Positions 1 through 7,510 of a stretch of 32,287 nucleotides of DNA are shown here, piece after piece. The notes below the pieces were generated by a model, which was given only the letters and a program-made list of their open reading frames with translations, had not been told where the DNA came from and made no database searches. How positions within the stretch are numbered: the stretch's first letter is position 1; each line of letters opens with the position of its first letter. A program made the position numbers and the translations under genes. This DNA is from Lachnospiraceae bacterium (GTDB lineage Bacteria; Bacillota; Clostridia; Lachnospirales; Lachnospiraceae): NCBI GenBank assembly GCA_009774625.1, contig VSOB01000039.1, positions 1 through 32,287 of the forward strand, read 5' to 3'.

Positions 1-1247
1 ATCTCCCGCTCTGCCATCAGCACCATCATATGATACAGAAAATCACAAATCTCATATTTGATTTCATTGGGATTGGGATTTTTGGCAGCAATCACAATTT
101 CTGTGGCTTCCTCTCCCAACTTTTTCAGGATTTTATCGATCCCCTTATCAAAGAGATAATTGGTATAAGATCCTTCCCTGGGATGGAGTTTTCTGTCTGT
201 GATGACATCCAGTACAGACTGAAAAACTTTCAGCGGATTTTCTTCCGGCTGTTTTTTACCTATGATTTCATTGAAAAAACAGGATTTATTTCCGGTATGG
301 CAGGCAGCTCCCACCTGAGATACCCGTGCCAGAATCGTATCCATATCACAGTCGGCTGTCAGACTTTTTACATATTGGATATGCCCGCTGGTTTCTCCCT
401 TATGCCAAAGTTCCTGTCTGCTTCTGCTGTAATAGGTCATCTCTCCTGTTTTCAGAGTAGACTCATAAGCCTCCCGGTTCATGTAGGCCACCATCAATAC
501 CTGATCCGTCTGATCATCCTGTACCACCACAGGCATCATGCCGTCAGAATTTTTCTTAAAATCCTCCCACTTCACCTGCATACCGGGCGTATTCACACAA
601 ATCCCCCGTTCCATGCACAGTAACTTCAGCGCCTTGATCTCTTTTGCATTTTCATTGATTACCCTGCCTGTGACACCGCACAGATCAATATAATTTAATG
701 TATCCAGCAGCTTATCCAGTGTCATTTCAGGAAGCATGGCGATAAACGGGACACTGGATAAGCCCACACAGGCTTTCAGTATCGTCTCTTTCACCAGAAT
801 CAGTTCACAGACATAAGTTTCCAGCAATATTTTCTGCGCTTCAATGATTTCGCCGGATTCCACACATGCCACGATTTTTTCCCTGCCAAACCGAAGGGAA
901 ACTTCCTGGGTCAATGCGATATTTTCCGGATGTGCAAAATTAAGCCCTGCCTTTTTACAGCCTGCATAAATCAGCTTTTTAATGTCCTCCATCCGCTTCA
1001 CATTGCCCGCACCGACGACTGGTATTTCCACACTGCTGCAGATCTCTTTTATCACATCCAGAGCTTCCTCATGCTCTTTATCTCCGTCAGAAAGATCAAA
1101 GACAATCAGCTCATCGGCGCCGCTTTCGGCATAAAACCGGGCCAACTCTGCAGGATCTTTACTGACAATGGTCTCTTTGTCTGAAAATCCTGTTACAGCA
1201 TGCTTTTGATACAGATAGATACAGGGAATCAGTTTTTTGATATTCAT
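1..1247 (-). CDS. hisIE: HisIE with N-terminal degenerate HisF-like domain (3' end outside window)
   Basis: The reading frame starts at ATG 1247, with AAGGAG five bases upstream, and runs off the window edge after 415 complete codons, so the C-terminus is missing. Residues about 225-330 are phosphoribosyl-AMP cyclohydrolase (HisI): LMVAYMN, then SRSRQELWHKGETSG, then the metal site ADCDMD near 298-303 and the ACHTG..SCF cysteines. Residues about 338-415 are phosphoribosyl-ATP pyrophosphatase (HisE), with KLGEEATEIVIAAKN. Together these carry out steps 2 and 3 of histidine synthesis. The first 220 residues align by eye to a HisF (beta/alpha)8 barrel (KLIPCIYLYQ, then VEIPVVGAGNVKRMEDI). However, the HisF catalytic Asp11 position is Tyr11, the Asp130 position falls on Glu in VACVES, and the glycine-rich phosphate loop is altered. 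This domain therefore looks non-catalytic. The gene follows hisD by 12 bases, so it is in the same operon. Confidence 0.93.
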   Translation of the reverse strand, partial: MNIKKLIPCIYLYQKHAVTGFSDKETIVSKDPAELARFYAESGADELIVFDLSDGDKEHEEALDVIKEICSSVEIPVVGAGNVKRMEDIKKLIYAGCKKAGLNFAHPENIALTQEVSLRFGREKIVACVESGEIIEAQKILLETYVCELILVKETILKACVGLSSVPFIAMLPEMTLDKLLDTLNYIDLCGVTGRVINENAKEIKALKLLCMERGICVNTPGMQVKWEDFKKNSDGMMPVVVQDDQTDQVLMVAYMNREAYESTLKTGEMTYYSRSRQELWHKGETSGHIQYVKSLTADCDMDTILARVSQVGAACHTGNKSCFFNEIIGKKQPEENPLKVFQSVLDVITDRKLHPREGSYTNYLFDKGIDKILKKLGEEATEIVIAAKNPNPNEIKYEICDFLYHMMVLMAERE

Positions 1248-1259
1248 ATACACTCCTTA

Positions 1260-2564
1260 TCAGTCCGCCTGCTTTGCCTCAAATCTGACTTTCATAGCAT
1301 TTTCATGCGCTGTCAGTCCCTCCTGACGGGCAAACAGTTCGATGTCTTTATGTACAGATGACAGTGCGGTTTCCGAATAGGAAATCACACTGGATTTTTT
1401 CACAAAATCGTCTACACCGAGAGGCGAGAAAAACCGTGCCGTACCATTGGTGGGTAAAATATGATTGGGGCCGGCAAAATAATCACCCAGCGGTTCACAG
1501 GAATGCTCTCCCAGAAAGACGGCACCGGCATGCCGGATCTTTGTCATCACTTCAAACGGATTGCGGGTGAGGATTTCCAGATGTTCACTGGCAATTTCAT
1601 TGGCTGCTTCCACAGCATCCGAAAGGCTGTCTGCCAGAAGGATATAGCCGTAATGCTCCAGTGATTTTTCTATGATCTCCCGCCGGGATAACTGTGGCAG
1701 AAAGCCTCTGATCTCTTCTTCCACCCGGTCAGCCACTTCTTCACTGGTCGTAATCAGTATGGCAGAGGCCAGTTCATCATGCTCTGCCTGGGATAAAAGA
1801 TCTGCGGCCACATAACGGGGATTGGCTGTCTCATCCGCCAACACCAGGATTTCGCTGGGACCGGCAACGGAATCAATGCTTACATGGCCGTACACCGCTT
1901 TTTTTGCCAGTGCCACAAAGATATTGCCCGGTCCGGTAATTTTATCTGCCTTCGGGATACTTTCCGTACCGAAGGCCATCGCAGCAATGGCCTGCGCACC
2001 GCCTGCTCTGTAAATCTTATCCACACCTGCAATACGTGCTGCTGCCAGAGTGGCCGGATTGATACTGCCGTCCGCTCCCGGAGGCGTAGTCATAATGATT
2101 TCTGCAACGCCTGCCACCCTGGCAGGAATCACATTCATCAGCACACTGGAAGGATAGGCAGCTTTTCCGCCAGGTACATAGACACCTGCCCGCCCGATGG
2201 GGAGGATCCGCTGCCCCAGGATACTCCCGTCCTCCCGGATGTCCATCCATGTATTGCGTACCTGCTTTTCATGAAATGCCCGGATGTTGTCGGCCGCTTT
2301 TTTCATCACTGCCACAAATCCTGGCTCCAGCATATCCACAGCGCTGTCGATCTCTTCTTCCGTTACAAGGATGTTGGACACATTTACATCACAGTGGTCA
2401 AATTCTTTTGTATAGGAAAACAACGCCGCATCCTTCTCTTCCCGGATCCGTTGGATGATATCCGATACGATCTCTTCATAAGTATCATAATGACCGGGAC
2501 TGCGCTTAATCAGTTCCTGCAACAGCCCTTTTCTGCTTTCCTCTGTCAGCTTTACTTTTCTCAT
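1260..2564 (-). CDS. hisD: histidinol dehydrogenase
   Basis: This 434-residue protein matches HisD in length and motifs. HisD is the zinc enzyme that oxidises L-histidinol to L-histidine in two NAD-dependent steps. Visible signatures are the GPGN and SIDSVAGPSEILVLAD segment, the zinc-ligand region DLLSQAEHDELASAIL, the catalytic Glu-His pair in ASEHLEIL, and GPNHILPTNGTARF near the C-terminus. It lies between the HisZ-HisG fusion (14 bases upstream) and hisIE (12 bases downstream), so the three genes form a tight operon transcribed leftwards. Nothing in the sequence is abnormal for the family. Confidence 0.97.
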   Translation of the reverse strand: MRKVKLTEESRKGLLQELIKRSPGHYDTYEEIVSDIIQRIREEKDAALFSYTKEFDHCDVNVSNILVTEEEIDSAVDMLEPGFVAVMKKAADNIRAFHEKQVRNTWMDIREDGSILGQRILPIGRAGVYVPGGKAAYPSSVLMNVIPARVAGVAEIIMTTPPGADGSINPATLAAARIAGVDKIYRAGGAQAIAAMAFGTESIPKADKITGPGNIFVALAKKAVYGHVSIDSVAGPSEILVLADETANPRYVAADLLSQAEHDELASAILITTSEEVADRVEEEIRGFLPQLSRREIIEKSLEHYGYILLADSLSDAVEAANEIASEHLEILTRNPFEVMTKIRHAGAVFLGEHSCEPLGDYFAGPNHILPTNGTARFFSPLGVDDFVKKSSVISYSETALSSVHKDIELFARQEGLTAHENAMKVRFEAKQAD

Positions 2565-2578
2565 GTTTTCCTCCGTTT

Positions 2579-4462
2579 TCAGGATATTTTATCCCGCAGC
2601 ATGCCAATGATATTCTTGATTCTGTCAGCTTCCATCTGCATGCTGACCCGATTGACAATCATTCTGGCAGAGATGGGACAGATTTCTTCCAGTACATCCA
2701 ACCCGTTTTCCCGCAGAGTGGAGCCGGTTTCCACGATATCCACAATCACATCGGACAACCCGACGATCGGTCCCAGTTCCACAGAGCCGTTCAGTTTGAT
2801 CATGTCCACCGTCTGATGTTTTTTATTATAAAAATAATCTTTGGCTATATTGGGGTATTTGCTTGCCACACGGATCATTTCGTGGTGTTTCAGCAAAGCC
2901 TGTGCCGTTTTGGGACCGCAGACACACATGCGGCATTTCCCAAAGCCCAGATCCAGTACTTCATATACTCTTTTATTTTCTTCCCGAAGCACATCACTGC
3001 CCACTACCCCAATATCCGCCGCGCCATATTCCACATAAGTGGGAACATCCGGATTTTTGGAAAGAAAAAATTTAAGCCGCAGCTCTTCGTTAACAAATAT
3101 CAGCTTCCTGGAGCTTTTGTCTTTCATTTCTTCACAGACAATGCCCACCGACTCTAAAAGAGCCATCGTCTGATCCGCCAGACGCCCCTTGCCCAGCGCA
3201 AATGTCAGATACCTCATATCTTCTTTTGCTCCGGCGAGAAATGTGCCAGAGCGTATGGGCGTCCGGTTTTCCCCGCTCGTCCGTGCTGTATTATCCTCTG
3301 CTATGGCCCGAACCGGCTGTTCTTTGACAGAAGGCTGCGGCTCTGGCTGTAATTTTGTTTCCGGGATCAGCACAATAGCCTCTCCCTGCCTTCTCCGGGT
3401 TTCTGCTTCCCTCACGGCCTGTCCGAAAGTATCCGGACTGTAGACGATTTCCGATACCCGATCTTTTAAATCAGCGGAAATCTTATGTCTGGAAAGCGCT
3501 TCCATCAGAGAGTCAATGGCCAGCATAAATCCGATGGCGGGTCTTGTTCTGCCGAAATATCCCAGCAGTCTGTCATAACGGCCGCCTGTGATAATGGCAT
3601 CTCCTGCCCCATAGGTATAGCCTTTCAGGATCACGCCTGTATAATAATTATATTTGCTCAACATCCCAAGATCAAAGGAAACATGGCCTTCCACGCCATA
3701 GGTACAAAGCGCCTGATAAAGCTGCTCCAAACGGGTAATTGCGGCAATGGCTCTTTCATTGGTCACTGCTTTTGAGGCTTCCCCCAATATCTCCACACCG
3801 CCCTGCAGCTCTGCCGATTTCATCAGCATACTCCGGTGATGTTCCGGGACTTTTTTACGAATCAGAAAATCCTCGGCCCCGAAATAATTTTTGGAAGAGA
3901 TATATTCCCGCAGTTCCAGCTCCATTTCCTCGGAAAGCCCTGCCTCCCGGCAGATTCCCTTATAGTATTCTACCTGTCCGATACTGATCTGAAAGTCTGA
4001 AAGCCCTGTGCTTTTCAATGCCGCGATCATCATGGCGGCCATTTCCGCATCTGCCTGAACAGAGCCGTCGCCGATCAGCTCACATCCCATCTGGGTGACT
4101 TCTTTTAATTTGCCTTGCAGTTCCGACGTATTGCTGAATGCATTGCCCAGATAACAGAATCGAAGCGGCCTGTCCTCTTCCATAAAATATTTGGCAGCAC
4201 ATCTGGCTATGGACGGTGTGAAGTCCGGACGCAGTACAAGGGTGTTCCCCTCTTTGTCAAAAAATTTGTACAGATCTCTGGACGGCCTTGTCCCGATTTC
4301 TCTGGAAAAAACATCAAAAAACTCAAACGTGGGCGTCTGGATATCCTGATAGCCATAGCGATGGAATACCTGTTGAATCTTCTCTTCCACCGCCAGTTTT
4401 CCTGCATATTCTGTTCCGTAAATATCCCGTACACCTTCCGGTGTATGCACCAATCTCTGCAT
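2579..4462 (-). CDS. hisZG: HisZ-HisG fusion, ATP phosphoribosyltransferase
   Basis: This 627-residue protein combines two subunits that are normally separate. Residues 1-350 are HisZ, the histidyl-tRNA-synthetase-like regulatory subunit, with LVLRPDFT (motif 2-like), GGRYDRLLGYFG and PAIGFMLAIDSL. Residues 416-627 are short-form HisG, with MRYLTFALGKGRLADQ, YGAADIGVVGSDVL, KYPNIAKDYF and the phosphate-binding DIVETGSTLRENGL. Together they catalyse ATP + PRPP to phosphoribosyl-ATP, the first and feedback-controlled step of histidine synthesis. The joining segment (about 360-415) is rich in Pro, Gln, Glu and Arg and looks flexible. An in-frame ATG at 3217 sits exactly where a free HisG would begin, with GGAG 11 bases upstream, so some free HisG could also be made. 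The start at 4462 has AAAGGG about 10 bases upstream and lies about 33 bases from the predicted transcription start. I see no stop or frameshift at the junction. Confidence 0.93.
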   Translation of the reverse strand: MQRLVHTPEGVRDIYGTEYAGKLAVEEKIQQVFHRYGYQDIQTPTFEFFDVFSREIGTRPSRDLYKFFDKEGNTLVLRPDFTPSIARCAAKYFMEEDRPLRFCYLGNAFSNTSELQGKLKEVTQMGCELIGDGSVQADAEMAAMMIAALKSTGLSDFQISIGQVEYYKGICREAGLSEEMELELREYISSKNYFGAEDFLIRKKVPEHHRSMLMKSAELQGGVEILGEASKAVTNERAIAAITRLEQLYQALCTYGVEGHVSFDLGMLSKYNYYTGVILKGYTYGAGDAIITGGRYDRLLGYFGRTRPAIGFMLAIDSLMEALSRHKISADLKDRVSEIVYSPDTFGQAVREAETRRRQGEAIVLIPETKLQPEPQPSVKEQPVRAIAEDNTARTSGENRTPIRSGTFLAGAKEDMRYLTFALGKGRLADQTMALLESVGIVCEEMKDKSSRKLIFVNEELRLKFFLSKNPDVPTYVEYGAADIGVVGSDVLREENKRVYEVLDLGFGKCRMCVCGPKTAQALLKHHEMIRVASKYPNIAKDYFYNKKHQTVDMIKLNGSVELGPIVGLSDVIVDIVETGSTLRENGLDVLEEICPISARMIVNRVSMQMEADRIKNIIGMLRDKIS

Positions 4463-4501
4463 CCTCTTTCATCCCTTTGTCTTAATATACTTCGGCATTT
4501 C

Positions 4502-4530
4502 AGTATACGAAATTAAAAAGCCCATGTCAA
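4502..4530 (-). promoter_or_regulatory. sigma-A promoter of the histidine operon
   Basis: Reading leftwards, TTGACA (4530-4525) is followed after exactly 17 bases by TATACT (4507-4502). This is a perfect -35 box with a one-mismatch -10 box at optimal spacing. The predicted transcript starts near 4495, giving a leader of only about 33 bases before the hisZG ATG. That is far too short for a T-box or a leader-peptide attenuator, so control is probably by a repressor, by constitutive transcription, or only by feedback on the enzyme. Confidence 0.8.
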
Positions 4531-4540
4531 TACTGCCGCA

Positions 4541-5074
4541 TCAGGCCCGGTCATCCAGATCCCTTTGCAGAAGATCCAGATAGGGAACCAGAACACCGTG
4601 TTTTCTGTTAATCACATAAGCCGGATTCAGTTCCTCATACCGGAAACTTTTCCGTCCGCCAATCTGGGCCCTGTCCCAGAACACTTTCAGATGGGCCAGC
4701 GGCAGATAATAAAAAACGTCCCTGCCTGTATAATGAATCAGAAAAAACGCAACACCGCCCTGCTTTTCAAAATCCTCCATAAACTGAACCTGGTGGTCAT
4801 GAATGTTCTGCAGCGCAAACGTATCGGAGGCACATTCCTTTGCATCAAAACATACCGGAATCCCCTGGATGGCGCCAATATAATCCACGGTACTTTTCTG
4901 GTCAAAGTAGGCCAGTGTAATATGCCTGCTCTCCCGGTCAATCTGTATCGGGGTGATCGGGGTGGGCACTTTCTGAATCAGAGCCAGTCCGTTTTCTCTG
5001 TATTTTTCGTTGGTCCTGTTAATCAGTTCTTCCAATGTGGAGCCGCGAAGGCCCCTGGAATTCCATGTTGCCAT
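4541..5074 (-). CDS. recU: Holliday junction resolvase RecU
   Basis: RecU cuts four-way DNA junctions during recombination and repair in Firmicutes. The 177-residue protein shows the family's N-terminal NSRGLRGSTLEELIN, the PTPITPI segment, the nuclease residues in STVDYIG (Asp64) and CFDAKEC (Asp77, Lys79), then LQNIHDHQ and VFWDRAQIGGRKSFRYEEL. The family often has Glu where Asp77 is found. I chose ATG 5074 because GGAGG lies five bases upstream and the product then begins like other RecU proteins. An upstream TTG at 5134 would lengthen it by 20 residues, but it has no ribosome-binding site and would overlap the preceding gene. It is the last gene of the run starting near 10826, and the histidine promoter lies directly downstream. 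Confidence 0.92.
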   Translation of the reverse strand: MATWNSRGLRGSTLEELINRTNEKYRENGLALIQKVPTPITPIQIDRESRHITLAYFDQKSTVDYIGAIQGIPVCFDAKECASDTFALQNIHDHQVQFMEDFEKQGGVAFFLIHYTGRDVFYYLPLAHLKVFWDRAQIGGRKSFRYEELNPAYVINRKHGVLVPYLDLLQRDLDDRA

Positions 5075-5100
5075 CCTTTCCTCCAAATCCGTATCAGGAA

Positions 5101-6120
5101 TCACAATTTCGGCAGCCCGCCGCCCAGTCTGCAAAATAATGGCGGAAGCGGCGCTTTGATTTCCATGCCGGAAAGAGATTCCAGCTCTCTGGGCAGCTTT
5201 GGAAACACCACTCTATAGGCATGCAGAAGCTGATGGGTGATACCTGACTTTTGTCTGCGCTCTTCGTTGCGCTGCGCATTGCCGTATTTTCCATCTCCCA
5301 CCAAAGGAAAGCCTGCCGATGCCAGATGTGCCCGAATCTGATGAGTCTTTCCGGTAATCAGCTCTGCCTCTACCAGTGTTTCTTCCTTTCCGGTAAAAAC
5401 AGGCCGGTATACAGTGACGATCCGCACACTGCCCGGCTGCCTGCCATGAAAAACTTCCACCCGGTTGGAGGCTTTATCCTTATACAGATAACCTTCGATT
5501 TTTTCTCCTCTGTCCATTTGCCCTTCCACATACAGAAGATAATATTTGTGCAGGCTTCTGTCCTTTATGATACGGGACATTTCCTGGCTGCCATAAAGAC
5601 TCTTCCCACAGATCACAATGCCGCTGGTATTCCGATCCAGACGGTTGCACACAGAAGGATGAAACGTCTGCAGGCTTTGTTCCGTGATCTTTCCTGTCTC
5701 AAGCAGATAGCCGGTGAGCCATTCATTCAGGGAAAGCTGTCTGTTGTCCGCCTTTTGGGATAAGATACCGGCCGGCTTGTCTACCAGAAGTACATGCCGG
5801 TCCTCATACAAAATCTGCAGCTTTCCGAATAACTGATACGCGGCTCGTCCCTCTTCGGCCTGCTTTTTGTCCTTTTCTGACAGCCTGCCGCCTGCATCCC
5901 CTGCGCCAAAAACTGCCAGCGCTTCCTCCGAAAGAAACAGCCGGACCAAGTCCCCTGCGGCCAGCCTTTCACTGCCGTCTGCCTTTTTGGAATTGAGTGT
6001 TATATTTTTTTTACGCAGCATCTTATAGAGAAATCCGCCCGGCGCATCTTTCATATACTTTCTCAGAAACTTATCCAGCCGCTGCCCGGCCTCTCCGTCT
6101 GTGATCTCGATCTGCCGCAT
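5101..6120 (-). CDS. RluA-family pseudouridine synthase
   Basis: This 339-residue protein has an N-terminal S4 RNA-binding domain (residues about 1-65) and a RluA-type catalytic domain. The catalytic Asp is D162 in NRLDRNTSGIVICGKS, and the later motif ELITGKTHQIRAHLASAGFPLVGDGKYG is also present. Members isomerise specific uridines in 23S rRNA, mostly as RluC or RluD, but the exact target cannot be read from sequence. A charged, low-complexity stretch of about 30 residues (70-100) lies between the S4 and catalytic domains. The start at 6120 has AAGGA four to five bases upstream. The gene is 26 bases upstream of recU and belongs to the same leftward run. Confidence 0.93.
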   Translation of the reverse strand: MRQIEITDGEAGQRLDKFLRKYMKDAPGGFLYKMLRKKNITLNSKKADGSERLAAGDLVRLFLSEEALAVFGAGDAGGRLSEKDKKQAEEGRAAYQLFGKLQILYEDRHVLLVDKPAGILSQKADNRQLSLNEWLTGYLLETGKITEQSLQTFHPSVCNRLDRNTSGIVICGKSLYGSQEMSRIIKDRSLHKYYLLYVEGQMDRGEKIEGYLYKDKASNRVEVFHGRQPGSVRIVTVYRPVFTGKEETLVEAELITGKTHQIRAHLASAGFPLVGDGKYGNAQRNEERRQKSGITHQLLHAYRVVFPKLPRELESLSGMEIKAPLPPLFCRLGGGLPKL

Positions 6121-6145
6121 ATTTTCCTTCCTATATTCACATAAA

Positions 6146-6703
6146 TTAAAGCGAAATGTCCTTCAGCACTTCTGCAACCGCCGCTTCCTTTTCCGCCGTT
6201 TTTTCAGGGATGTCACGCATCTGCATCAGTCTGTCCGTAAATTTTGATAAATCGTCAAACAGTTTCACCGTCAGGCCTCCATAGCCGCTTTGCTGCAGGA
6301 GTTTTGTAATATGCTTTTCTCCGGCGGACAGGTCGCAGTTTTTATCCTCTGTATAGCCGCAGACGCTCTGATTACGGACCACTGCTGCACTGATCTGGAA
6401 ATTGTTCCGATAACTTGTCAGATACAGATCATACAGTACCGGCACATCGCCTGCCGCTTTCCGGACGGCCTGACGGCAGGACTCAGAGCAGGTACCCGCT
6501 CTTAAATACATAATCATACTGACCATACTCTTGCTTGCCGGAAGGCATCCCAGCACGGCCACGATTGTCAGCAGATTTGCCCTGGTTTTTGTGGTCAGAT
6601 ATCCCATTGCAAAAATAGCGGCTGATAAGCCGAAATACAGAACGGTTCTGATGATTTCTTTTTTCTTCTGTCTGTGCAGATAGCCATAACAGCCTTTTGT
6701 CAT
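6146..6703 (-). CDS. conserved-type unknown membrane protein
   Basis: I do not recognise this 185-residue protein. It starts at ATG 6703 behind a GGAGGAG site, so it is clearly a translated gene. The N-terminus is basic (KKKEIIR) and is followed by two closely spaced hydrophobic segments (about residues 18-36 and 42-58), with a short loop between. The remaining 120 residues are soluble and contain paired cysteines near 72-76 (CSESC). The most likely topology is a hairpin membrane anchor with a cytoplasmic C-terminal domain. It sits between an SDR gene and an rRNA pseudouridine synthase with short gaps, so it is co-transcribed with housekeeping genes; no specific function follows from that. 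Confidence 0.75.
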   Translation of the reverse strand: MTKGCYGYLHRQKKKEIIRTVLYFGLSAAIFAMGYLTTKTRANLLTIVAVLGCLPASKSMVSMIMYLRAGTCSESCRQAVRKAAGDVPVLYDLYLTSYRNNFQISAAVVRNQSVCGYTEDKNCDLSAGEKHITKLLQQSGYGGLTVKLFDDLSKFTDRLMQMRDIPEKTAEKEAAVAEVLKDISL

Positions 6704-6734
6704 CTTGCTTTTCTCCTCCGAATCACCATATTGC

Positions 6735-7499
6735 TCAGGACTTTAAACGCCGCATGATACCAAATATGACATCATGGGGAAGGAGCTTGCACAGGACATG
6801 AAATGCCTGAATGGGCAGACTGTATACGGAAAGCGCTTTTTTATCATAAGAATCCCGTATTGCTTTTTTTACAACACGGTCTGCCGGGACAATGGTCAGT
6901 TTTTTTACAGCCAGTGTCTTGCCATACTGCTCTGCTCTTTCAAAAAATTCTGTATCCACCGGACCGGGACAGACACTTGTCACATAGATTCCCCGATGCT
7001 TCAGTTCCTGTCTGAGCGCCTGAGAAAAGCTCAGCACATAAGATTTGGTGGCGGCATATACCGCAAAATTTTCCTGCGGAAGAAAAGCGGCGCTGGACGC
7101 CATCTGAATGATACGGCTGTTCTTCTGCATATAAGGCAGACATCTGCAGGTCATCTCGGTCAATGCTGTGCAGTTTAAATCTATCATGGCCTTCTGCTCC
7201 GGCAATGACAGCCGCTGCGTTTCGCCCATCAGGCCAAATCCGGCGCTGTTGACCAGGATACGGATCCTGGGCTTTTCTATTTCCAACAATTCGGAAAATC
7301 GTCCCAGATCCACCAGATCCGTTAAATCCATGCCAATGATCCTGCATTTGGCGGAAAGCTCCCGGCTCAGTGCCTCCATCCGCTCTTTTCTCCTGGCAAT
7401 CAGCCAGAACTCATCCATACCGGGAAACAATGTATCAAGCTGCCGTGCAAATTCCTGTCCGATACCGGAGGACGCTCCGGTGATAATGATAATATTCAT
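6735..7499 (-). CDS. short-chain dehydrogenase/reductase
   Basis: A 254-residue classical SDR. The Rossmann nucleotide-binding motif GASSGIG is at residues 8-14, NSAGFG near 84-89, the catalytic serine in ASSAAF near 135, and YAATK (Tyr148, Lys152) completes the triad. PGPVDTEF follows, as is usual for the family. Arginines after the second beta strand (ARRKERM) suggest NADP(H) preference. The C-terminal hydrophobic end (LLPHDVIFGIMRRLKS) resembles ketoreductase-type SDRs acting on lipids, but the substrate is unknown. The start has AAGGAG seven bases upstream. It lies 11 bases after ygiQ in the same direction. Confidence 0.92.
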   Translation of the reverse strand: MNIIIITGASSGIGQEFARQLDTLFPGMDEFWLIARRKERMEALSRELSAKCRIIGMDLTDLVDLGRFSELLEIEKPRIRILVNSAGFGLMGETQRLSLPEQKAMIDLNCTALTEMTCRCLPYMQKNSRIIQMASSAAFLPQENFAVYAATKSYVLSFSQALRQELKHRGIYVTSVCPGPVDTEFFERAEQYGKTLAVKKLTIVPADRVVKKAIRDSYDKKALSVYSLPIQAFHVLCKLLPHDVIFGIMRRLKS

Positions 7500-7510
7500 G
7501 CCACATCTCC

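Noticed and set aside
1884..2816. A 310-codon plus-strand open frame opposite hisD.
   Set aside because: HisD and HisZG motifs on the other strand fix the coding strand; the plus-strand product has no recognisable domain.
5075..5134. A 20-residue N-terminal extension of RecU from a TTG start.
   Set aside because: There is no ribosome-binding site, it would overlap the rluA-type gene, and the shorter ATG start has GGAGG at correct spacing.
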